From Cotesia glomerata (Eukaryota; Arthropoda; Insecta; Hymenoptera; Braconidae): DNA of 64,000 nt. The position numbers were made by a program, and so were the translations under genes. The notes beneath the pieces were generated by a model, which saw only the letters and a list, made by a program, of their open reading frames with translations, did not search any database and was not told the DNA's origin. Below, piece by piece: positions 13,525 to 24,500 of this stretch. Within the stretch, counting starts at the first letter, position 1, and each line of letters opens with the position of its first letter. Location of the stretch: positions 3,286,001 through 3,350,000 of the forward strand of contig NC_058162.1 of assembly GCF_020080835.1 (NCBI RefSeq), given 5' to 3'.

Positions 13525-14560
13525 ATACAATATATAATCAACTAAATAACAACAATTGGTCTATAAAAATTTTAATTCCTACCTAAGCTCTTATTATAAA
13601 TTATAATATTAACGTGCTAATTAATGAACTGAGCAATCGATTTTTGGCAGATTTTTGCCATTTAATTTTTTTTTAAAGTAATTTGTACTCAACAAGCATT
13701 ATGAACGTGCTTCAGTTTGTGTACTTGTAAATTAGATGAATATGCAGTAGCAAAATCACAAAATTTACATCTAAAAAAAATACTGATTACCTGAATTTCG
13801 AATATTCCGATTTAATGCATTTGATAGACTAGATTCATCATCGTAACAGTCACATTTAAAGCATTCATTTTTATTTATATGCAGTCTCAATAGATCTGAA
13901 AATCAAATATAAATTAACAATTGTAATTTTTAATCATAAATTATATCGCGTAACTGATGCCATAAGGGCGTATCCCGTATTCCGGGAATCGATGTAGTTA
14001 TGTCTGAAACACGTAGAAATGACAAAAAAAATTTTTTTTCAAATTTGAAATTTTTTGGTAAGCCCTTATGGCACCCAGGATACCTACCGGGAGCCATAAG
14101 GGCGTACCAAAAAAATTTTTTTTTGGGAAACAACGTATACTTACTTGAAACGCGTAGAAATGGCAAAAAAAATTTTTTTTCAAATTAAAAATTTTTTTTG
14201 GTACGCCCTTATGGCTTCCGGTAGATACCCTGGGTGCCATAAAGGCGTACCAAAATTTTTTTTTGCATTCCTGCCCGTTTTAGGCATAACTACGTCGATT
14301 CCCGAAAAATATTTTATTGGCACGCCCTTATGGCACCCGGGTGTCATAAGGGCGTATAATAGGCTTATTCGCCCTTATGGCATTTGTAGCGCGATATTAA
14401 GAGTTTTATATCTTCGCAGGTGAAGAATTGTTAGTTTTTTTTAACAACCTAACGTTTGTTACTAATATCAAAGTTTTGTTATAATTTCCTGTCGATAATT
14501 TATTTTTATTTCAATATTATTGAAAAGTAACTGTACAATACTTATTATTTATTTTTTTAA
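13525..14560. mobile_element. insert present only in copy B, with alternating GCCATAAGGGCGTA motifs
   Basis: Copy A runs straight from CTTCAATATAATATATT (6091) to TTATTTTTCAATTAAAATTA (6121), whereas copy B has about 1 kb between the same words. From 13960 to 14385 the insert has at least seven copies of GCCATAAGGGCGTA or its complement TACGCCCTTATGGC. They alternate in orientation and are separated by homopolymer-rich A/T runs and by ACGTAGAAATGRCAAAAAAA, a nest of foldbacks. No protein-coding signal was seen. The short open frames here are by-products of the inverted repeats. Confidence 0.7.
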
Positions 14561-16920
14561 AGTTATCTATTATTTTTCAATTGAAATTAATTGTTAAAAG
14601 TAGTTATTTAATCTATTTTACTTATATTGAGAAATAACTCAAACGTAGGTTAATGATAAAGATAACGAGCAGATATAAATGTAATAACTATTATTATTGT
14701 GATGAATAATGAATAGATCTTAGTACATATATAATTCTAAAAAGTTAGACAGTCTGACAAATAGTTTTCTAAAGTGAACATGGTAACTTCAAATTTGCTT
14801 ATATCATTGGTAATTTTTGTAATAATTATCTTGTGTGGAATATTTATTCAATTTCATGCAACATTAAGTTCGGCTAGTGCACAAAATCGTCTTCCTGGTC
14901 ATTTTATTCCGGTCCATTATACAATTAATATAATTCCTTATATTGAAGAGAACAATTTCACATTTGATGGTGAATCTTTGATTTTAATTGAAGCAAAAAT
15001 TGAAAGCAATATAATAATTTTACATGCAAAAAATCTTCAAATAAAAGGAAACATTACTTTAAACAATGCTAGTAATAAATATGAATCCAATAATTACACA
15101 ATTGATACTAAAAATGATTTTTTGAGTATCGTATTTAATGAAAAAATAGTACAAGGTAATTACACTTTACACCTGAAATACTGTGGTGTCATTAACGATA
15201 ATCTTCAAGGTTTTTATCGAAGTAATTACACAGATACATTTGGTGATAAACAGTGAGTATTTAATTTTTTAATTTTTTTTTCGTTCGAACCAATTAATTT
15301 TATTATAAATTATTTATTTCGGCCTTAAAGGCCTAGAAATAAGACAGAGTACATATGTCCTTACATAAACTTAATTCTATTACATTACATTTATTTATTT
15401 TAACTTAATATTACTTAATACAATTCGTAGAATTTTCTCTGTTACTTCTCTTCATAAATATATCTTTCCTGTTATACTTATTTGCTCATAAGTTCTGTGT
15501 ATAGTCCTTTTAAATTTTATAACTTTTTGAACTAATTAATTTTATAAATTAAATTATTTTTTTAGATGGTTAGTGTCAACTCAGCTCGAACCCAATTATG
15601 CCCGTCAAGCTTTCCCATGTTGGGATGAACCAGCCTTTAAAGCGACTTTTCAAATTTCTATTAAACATAATAGGAGATTTACAGCACTATCAAACACTCG
15701 GTTTAATTCAATACTTAGCACTAATGATAGCAGTAATCATGTGTGGACTCAGTTTGAAAAAACTCCGCTAATGTCATCATATCTAATAGCTTTTATTGTG
15801 GGCGACTTAGATTATTTAGCTCACAGTGAAAATAAAACATTCCGAATATGGACTAGAAAAAATGCTGCTTCTCGTGGAGAGATGCTATTATCAAATGGTT
15901 TTAAAGCATTGAAGTCGCTGGAAAATTTTCTTGGTATGTCTTATCAAGATCATGGGTTTAAAAAAATTGACTTGGTTGTGATACCTGAGATGATGACGTT
16001 CGGAATGGAGAACTGGGGAATTATTTTTTTGAAGTAATTAATTTATTTTAATCAATTCAGCGAGTATTATTATTTATACTTAATAACGTATTTGATTATT
16101 ATTTTTCAGAGAAAATGATTTTTTTCTACGGAAAATATTATGAGAGTAAAAAAATAGGGAAAAATGATTTAATTAATTTAACTCACGAATTAAATCACAA
16201 CTGGTTTGGAAATTTAGTTACTCATAAGTGGTGGAAATATTTGTGGCTTACCGAAGGGTTAGCTAGTTATTTTTCATATTTCATCAGTGATCAAGTAAGA
16301 AATGAATTTTTTTAAAAAGAAATCATAAGATTAAAATTTATTTTAAAAATTCCATCTTTAAAAAATTAGAAATGCAATGTTTTTTAAATAATTTTTTAGG
16401 CTTATTTTATTTTTCAAGAAAAATAAAAAAATTTTCAAGTGTCTGCTGATATTTCAGTGTCATTATTATTTAAATTTAATTCAACTTAAATATTGATTTG
16501 TAATTGTTACAGATTGAAAAATCATGGCGTGTGATGGATAAATTTGTTCTAGATCGTCGTGAAGATTTATTTGAATATGATTCAACGTATGAAGCTGCAG
16601 TTATGAATGGTGATGGAGAAATTGAAAACCTTCTTGAATATGACCGAAGTTTTGTGAATTATCATAAAAGTAAATGAAATTTCTTAAGCGAATCCCGGAA
16701 AAAATAGATACGTAAAAAAATTTTAAAGTTATGAAAAATTAATATTATTTCATTAAAATTATTATAAAGTAAAATAAAAATTATAATAACAATAATAATT
16801 TCTCTAAGTAATAATAAAAATTAGCCATTCTTCAAGAATTTGGATCGGGAGTATTCGGCTTAGAATAATAATAATAACTATCTATCTTTATCAATAAACT
16901 CCGATCTTCGAGTCAAATAT

Positions 16921-16978
16921 AAATATATATATATATAGCATATATATATATATATAGGTTGAGGTATATATATATATA

Positions 16979-17036
<58 letters not shown>
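16921..17036. repeat. TA dinucleotide microsatellite
   Basis: Long (TA)n tracts lie in intron 4 of aminopeptidase copy B. The matching tract in copy A (about 8575-8610) is far shorter. Confidence 0.9.
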
Positions 17037-17041
<5 letters not shown>

Positions 17042-18309
17042 TATCTAGGATATATTAAATACCTTAAATAATAATAATAATCATAATAATATTTTTTTTG
17101 TCTTTGTAACAAAAAATGGAGCAATTATTCTGCGGGTGCTTGTTTTTCTCAGGAAAATTGTGAGGGTGGATATTATAATTCTTATTATCTTATCATAATG
17201 TGAATTCTTACATAACTTTAAAATTTTTTCCGGGTCTATTTTTTCTGATTAACTTCTAAAAATAAGATTCTTTGATTTTTCTGTTACCATTAAATTTTGA
17301 ATAAGAAAAAGAATTCTGTATTAAAATTTTGTATTTGTTCAAAAAAATTTTTGTTTAGTGTGCAGTTATCATAAGAAATGATCATAATACGTACTCGGTG
17401 ACTGAAAATTTTAGAAAAGGAATAAGTTGAATTACTTAAACAATAAGTGAGTTTTTTAGTATAACTGGACTAATTGGGAATTTTTATTTGGATTAAATTC
17501 TTAACTTTTTAATTTACAGTAAATTCGGGAGTAGTTACTTCAGATAAATTTTTTTTAACGAGTTGACTAAAGTGTCTGGAAATATGAATGTAACTTTTAG
17601 AAAAGTTTTAAACAATTGGGAAAGCACTCCAGGGTATCCAATGATTACAATTAATAGAAATTATGGATTTAAATACAGCAACAATAACGCAATCCTGTTT
17701 TTTGCAATACTCTGATTTGAACTTCTACCGATCAATATTGGATTCCCCCTACCGCCACTCAGGACAACATGGACTTTTAATGATACTCGCAATCACTCAT
17801 TGGTTTGAGCCAGATTCAATTTCATTAGAAATTTCAGCGCCAGAATCGGATAAATGGCTCAATAAGCAACAAACAACAATTCGGTATATGCACCATCGTG
17901 TTATTTTAAGTATTTCTATAATTAAGTTTTGAAACTTTTGACAGGATATTATCGAGTAAATTACATGATGAAAAATACAAAAAAAAAAAAAAAAAAAAAT
18001 TGGCAATTAATTTGTAAACTATTTAAATTCCGAAAATTATTACAAGTGATTCATTATTTAAATCGCGCTCAGCTTATTGATGATGCATTTTTACAATTTA
18101 GCATTCGAGGGATATGTCTCTTAGCAGTATCGTTTTTGAATTAATGGAGTATCTTTAGGATATGAAACGGATTCTTTGGGCCATGGGCGACATTTTTTGG
18201 ACAACATATATCGATTAACAGGGATCATCATTACCACATTCTCTTTCGTATTATGAAAGCTATAAGGTACATGATAAAAGTTTTAAGTTAATTTTTTATG
18301 TGTACCACT

Positions 18310-18715
18310 AATCATCAACCTTTGCAGTCACTATGTGAACTATAAAATAAATAAAATTTTGTTTCATTAAATAGTGACTTTTGTTAAATTGCACTGTTAC
18401 TTTTTAATCTATTGCTGACATTTTTAAAGTGTATAAGCTCATCTCGATATTTCACTCATCAAGAGCTTACGTTTGAGTACCCACATGCATATTTTGATAT
18501 ATTTTTCATATATACATATATATATATATCAAATAGATGAAAAATTGTTGTGGGTATTCAAATGAAAGGTTCCTCTGACGAGTATAATGTCGAGGTGAGC
18601 TTTATATCTTTAAAAATTTCAATAGTTCACAAGATACAGGGTCATTTTTTTTTAATTATGTATCTAGAGATACAGCATTTTCTGAAATGCAACCCAAATA
18701 CTTATCATCATAAAT
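18310..18715 (-). mobile_element. Helitron-like composite element, copy B intron 7
   Basis: Counterpart of 9806-10195, with the same hairpin monomer (about 18411-18640) and terminal motifs. It has small insertions. Confidence 0.6.
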
Positions 18716-19718
18716 TGCCTATTTTGGCTTATTACCCTCTTAATAATATAGATTAAGAACCCAAAATATAAATTTATTAAAATAATTCTAGAAAATCATT
18801 TTAACTTTGCTTCCGTAAATAAATATTGAAAAATGTATTTGTTGGATAAAACAACTGATGAAAACATGATCGGAGATGGTTCTGAAGAAATCAATTATCA
18901 AATGGTCTTGTTTGTTCGGTTCAAATTTATGTAAAAATTATACTCTCTCAATTATATCGAAGTGGCTAGAAAATTTTGAAGAAAAATCCGTAAGTATAAA
19001 ATTTTTTTGCTATTTTTATTTTTAGTTAAAAATTTTTATGATAAATAGAAGCTTCCAATGGATATTAAATCTGAAATACTATGTGGAGTGAATGCGTTAT
19101 GTTGATGAAAATACCTGGAATGCCGTACTGATGAAAGATATCTAGAGAATCGAGATAAGATATTTTTACAAGCACTCAGTTGCACATCAAACGTTACATT
19201 TTTAAATAAAATGTTGTTTTTAGCGATGAACAATACATTTAATGAATTAGACAGGTGGGATTTTTTTGGGAATTACAACGAAAGATAATGGTCTAGAAAA
19301 CTTACATTGAATTTTATAAATGATTATCGAACTAAAATTGAGAAGAGGTGGAGTTATCAATAATAATATATTTTTAATTCCATGATTTTATTTTATTACT
19401 AATACTTTTTAAATAAATTATTCAGCGATAGTCGCTATGAGTTTCTACATGATGGTATAATATTTATCAAGGACATACTGTGCTAGAAACAACAGCCAAT
19501 CTTTCTAAGGTAAGTAATTAATTTTTAAATTATACAAATTTATAATCAATTAATAATTATTTTTTTCTTTTTCTTATGACAGTGGGGAGAACTATTAAAA
19601 ATGTTATAGGAGAAGTAAAGAAGCAACGAAGTATTTAGTAAAAGTTCGCAGTGAAGTAGATCGTTATAATTTAAAATTAAATTTGATAAAAAATTATTTT
19701 GAAAAAAGGGTTTATTAA

Positions 19719-21222
19719 AAAATACATTATGAATTTTTTATGCCATTAAATTTCATTTTATTAAATACAATTCTAAATGTTTCTTAGAAAATTATTTTAC
19801 AAGTTACCATTCTCTTAGGTCATTATCATCTTTATATTTTCTCTCTTTAATTTTAAATTTAAATATCGGCATTTTAATGAACATTTTTATAATTATTTTA
19901 AATTGCTACAGATTAAAAATATTTGTATTTTACTTTACAATTGCAAAATACGATTTGAAAAATATACTAAAATTATAAGTTATATTATAATAAATAGTTA
20001 TTAAAAAATAATATCGATATTTTGTTATAGAAAAAATTAATAATACTTCAAGCAAAAATATTTAAAATGAGCAATTAATTTGTCAAGATTGATAAAAAAA
20101 TAGAAAATTCCATATCTGGGCGCTTAAATGCAAGCATTTATGACAATTTTGAGCTCAAAAATACAATTTAAATAAAGTTGTTTTGAGTTTTCGGAGCTTA
20201 AAAATCTGATAGAAGTTTTGATGAAACACTATTTTTTGTTGTCAAAACCGCAATAACTTTTGAATGAATGAACCGGGATTTTCTTGCGGGTTGACGACAT
20301 CTTCGGACGCAGTTTTTTTAATCCTCATAAAGAATTTTAAGTTTAAATTGTTCAAACTAGAATCTTTTGGCGTGAATTCTGAAAAAAACACTTTTTGGGT
20401 TTTATTTTCTGCACGATGATATCTCGAACGAACTCAAACCGGATTTTTTGGACCGATTAGCAGCAATCGAAGTGGTTTTTTAAGGTTAAGAGCTGATTAG
20501 TTTTGAGTTAACCAATAAAGCCGTTTGAAAGTTATTATTCCAAAACCCATGTTGAAAAATTTTTTAGATTTTTCGAAATCCATCGGTCTAAAATGTATTC
20601 AAAATCTAAGTTTGGACAAGCCCTTTAGAATGGTGTTAACCGCGATAAAATTGGTTAAATGGTTCAAAAGTTATAGGAGGTTTAAATACTTACACACACG
20701 GAAAAAAGTAAACTGTAATAAATAACAGTCGATTTATAATAAGTAATGATCAACTGCTAAAAATTACCATTTCAAACAGTAAAATCGTGATTTCACTATT
20801 TACTTTATAATATTTACCATTTAAACGCTACAATTCACTATTTACATGGAAGAAAATACTATTTCAAACAGTAATATTAGCTATGTGAATGTCTAAAATG
20901 TTAAAGTATAATAATTAAGAATTCAGACGTTGATATTTATCATTTCGTACCTAAAAAATGATCTTATGATATGTAAAAAGTATAAAATAAAGTTAGTAAA
21001 TTTCTAACACAAGCAATGTCAATATTTACAAAGTAAAATGGTAAACTTTAATCGCAACGCTAAAAATCAAACTGTACTTATTGACTTGCTTGGACTGTTA
21101 AAATGTGTATTTTAAAAGTATACTTTTACTGCTTCAAACGTTAAATTCCTCCCAGAGTGAGACCCCCCTCTCTTTCATCTGAGTTCCCCTTCTCCCCTCA
21201 TAATATCAACTATATATTGAAA
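19719..21222. repeat. 3' flank of aminopeptidase copy B
   Basis: Repeats the arrangement of 11180-12680: the foldback-family fragment (about 20120-20690), then the ACACGGAAAAAAGTAAACTG unit. No gene is visible. Confidence 0.6.
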
Positions 21223-21322
21223 NNNNNNNNNNNNNNNNNNNNNNNNNNNNNNNNNNNNNNNNNNNNNNNNNNNNNNNNNNNNNNNNNNNNNNNNNNNNNN
21301 NNNNNNNNNNNNNNNNNNNNNN
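21223..21322. other. scaffold gap (100 N)
   Basis: Exactly 100 N, a usual placeholder for a gap of unknown size. The left flank ends inside duplicated copy B. The right flank is 5' sequence of the eRF1 gene. Confidence 0.99.
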
Positions 21323-21516
21323 ATTATTTTTTGGAATAAATTAAAAAATCTAATTTCAATATTGAAAAATTTTTATTTAATAATGAAGAATAATAGAAAA
21401 CAACTCCCTGGCTCCGCCAAGACTAGTCAATCTTAAAACCTGAAAGTTTTCTTCTGAATCGTATTATTTAATTAATAGAATTGCCACTTGGTGTAAATTT
21501 ATTACCACGCATCAAA

Positions 21517-24500
21517 ATGTCCAACGAAGAAACTCTTGCTGATAGAAATGTTGAGATTCTGGAAGATCAAGAGAAGCTCATCAAAAGAGTCTCTGAGATG
21601 GCCAGGGGTAATAGCTATTAAATATTTTTTTATATAATTTGTTTGACATATGGTGCCTTCAATTGTTGACTCACTTAATTTTTATACTAGGAATGGAACG
21701 AGTATGGAGTTTCCCTGGATCTATACCACCCTAAAAGATCAGATCTCCCGGGTCAGCAAGATGTTGGCCGATGAATTCGGTACCGCGTTCAACATCAAGT
21801 CACGTGTAAATAGGCTATCGGTACTTGGCGCAATCACATCTGTGCAGCATCGTCTTAAATTATATACGAAAGGTAGTTTTTAATGATAATAATATTTATA
21901 GGGATATAAGAGTAAGCTGGAATTCACTCGGTTCGAGTAATTTAATAAATGAGATTATTTTTATTGACAGTACCTCCCAATGGCCTGGTTATATATTGCG
22001 GGACTATCGTCACTGAAGAAGGAAAAGAAAAGAAGGTCAACATTGACTTTGAACCTTTCAAACCTATTAATACTTCCTTATATTTATGCGACAACAAGGT
22101 ACGCATTTTTATTTTTTTTTTTTTTATTTTGTTGAAAAATTATTTAATAATTTTATTTTACTGAAAAAAAAAAATGAAATTTTTTAGCCTCTAATTTTTT
22201 AAAATAAATATTAAATAATTTTCAATTATATAAACTTAAATAATAGTAATAATAATTGTTATTTTATTGTAGTTCCATACAGAAGCATTAACAGCATTGC
22301 TAGCAGATGATAATAAATTTGGTTTCATTGTAATGGATGGTAATGGTGCATTATTTGGTACATTGCAAGGAAATACGCGCGAAGTACTCCACAAATTCAC
22401 CGTCGATTTACCAAAAAAACACGGTAATTATTGTTTGTGATTTAATGACATCTGAAAGAAAGGGTGTCCGATCATAAAATCCTAGTAAATAATATCTCAT
22501 TAAAAAGATATCCCATAGCAAAATATCCCAAAATAAAAATCTCATGGCAAAATTATCCCTTTGACAAAAATATCTAAAATTAACAGTATAAGTATAGTAC
22601 ACGGAGAAAAATTAATTATACTACCTACTATACAAAAATAGTAACTCCTACTATCTAAAATGGTAATAAAATAAATTAGTAACAAAATAATAGGTGGTAT
22701 CATTGACAATTGTAATAGTTACTATTAATAATGGTAACGATTACTATTGAAAATAATAATTGTAATTACTATAAATTATAACTGTTACAATCAAAGATGG
22801 TAACTGTTACAATCAAAGATGGTAACTGTTACAATCAAAGATGGTAACTGTAACCATCTCAGATTGTAAAAATTCTGAAAGAAAAAATAATATAAATTTA
22901 CTTAATTAAATCCTTTATTTACATCCATATTTTAGCTAATGTACATTTTTTTCTTTGAAATATTAAAATATTTTAAATTCCCTTCAAATTTCTTTTTTTA
23001 AATTAAAATTTTTTTTTTAATTTGAATTATTGATAATTTTGATTCTTTTGGAAATTTCAAATTCTTTTTGAAAAATTTGGCGTTGAAACTTGTTTTAGAC
23101 AAATAAAAATTTATAAATATAATTTCAATCCGAATTTAATCCCGATTTTTTGTGCACTACACTGCACTACAGCTGCTTTTAGTTTATTCAGAAATGCATC
23201 CACGGTAACGCAGATTCTTAATTTTTTTAATATTTTCTACTAGCATAAATAGTAGTTATTATTATTACTGATGGTAACTGCAACCATCAGGTTATATTAG
23301 GAATTACGATTTTGATAATAGTAGTAACTAATTAAAATAATAACAGTTATTATTACTGATTACCATCATAATAGTAGTAGTTACCATCAGTATGGTAAAT
23401 ACTACAATTCAGATGGTTTATTTAACTATTTAAATAATATTTACTACTATCTAATTCAGTTAATAAATTTTAACATAACTAGATAATAAACTCTACTATA
23501 AAATTTTCTCCGTGTACATACTTAGTTGGTCTAATATCGAATAAACACACACAAAAATCATAAAAAAAGGGCGCAACACGGTAACAAGCTTATGTGTAGG
23601 TCTAATTTATTTATTTATTTGACGCCAATTGGCATTATACAATACAATAATTAGTACATACTTAAAATTATGAGGTATTGATTATAAATTATTGAACCTG
23701 AGATTTTTGGCTCGAAAATTATACATATCACAGTTCATTTGGCGATGCCTACAGAAACTTAAAAAAAGAAAATAACAAAACAAAAAAAAAAAAAAAAGAA
23801 AATAACAAAACAAAAAAAAAAAAAAAGAAAAATTCGAAGTTCAAAAACAAAAAATTTTCAAAAAAAAAGCACAACTTTAACAGCATTATTCATAGTATTG
23901 CAATATATGTCTCTGCAATATATGTAGCCATATATCATAGCTAAATTTGTCATTAAAGACAAATTTGGGAACTGGGGAAATAAAGGGGAAAGGGGGGACC
24001 TTTACTTGATAGGAATTTTCGGTACAACTGAAAAATTAATAATTAATTATAAACGCGTTATTGATAAAAAAAATATTAACCAGATTAATAATAAATACGA
24101 TAGTATTTTTAGAAAATACAATTGATAAATATTGTTTTTAGATGAATATTAATTTTTTATAAGCTATTTTTTACCTCATCTCTAAAATTGTCATTTTTGA
24201 GATACGAGGTTGCGTTAGAAAAGCATCGTTATGGTAGGATATTTTATCAAGGGAAATTTATGTGAATGGGATATATTTTTGCTTGGAATTTTTGACCTAG
24301 AACCATTTGAAAGATAATTAAAAATGTAATTAAATATTTTGAAATTGATTACAGGTAGAGGAGGTCAATCTGCGTTACGTTTCGCCCGATTGCGTATGGA
24401 AAAGCGACACAACTACGTACGAAAAGTTGCTGAAGTAGCAACTCAGCTGTACATATCCAACGACAAACCCAACATTGCTGGACTTATTTTAGCTGGTAGT

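Larger units (their letters stand above)
14780..19718 (+). pseudogene. M1 zinc aminopeptidase, copy B, broken from exon 3 on
   Basis: Exon 1 (14780-15252) and exon 2 (15566-16033) are intact and splice in phase to give DKQWLVSTQLEPNYARQAF. The N-terminus MVTSNLLISLVIFVIIILCG is a signal peptide or type II anchor. Exon 2 carries FGMENWG. Exon 3 (16110-16294) holds HELNHNWFGN and WLTEGLASY but is one base longer than in copy A, so the spliced frame meets a stop soon after the junction. Exon 4 is 16513-16669. Equivalents of exons 5-11 (about 17359-19718) have many short insertions relative to copy A and no usable frame. Substitutions in exons 3-4 that keep sense (for example HELNHN against HELSHQ) suggest a real second allele or paralogue. 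The dense insertions after 17100 look more like sequencing error. As assembled it cannot make an enzyme. Confidence 0.8.
12881..21222 (+). repeat. segmental tandem duplication, copy B, ending at the scaffold gap
   Basis: This is a direct copy of 5420-12680, longer because of an insert at about 13525-14560 and an expanded TA tract. It stops exactly at the N block while still matching copy A (last shared word ATATCAACTATATATTGAAA). From about 17100 to 20600 it has many one- or two-base insertions relative to A in exons, introns and flanks alike. Confidence 0.9.

Noticed and set aside
13930..14423. Several 60-90 codon frames with LKKNFF-like repeats
   Set aside because: By-products of the GCCATAAGGGCGTA inverted repeats and A/T homopolymers.
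21157..21339. Open frame running through the N block
   Set aside because: An artefact of unknown bases being treated as codons.
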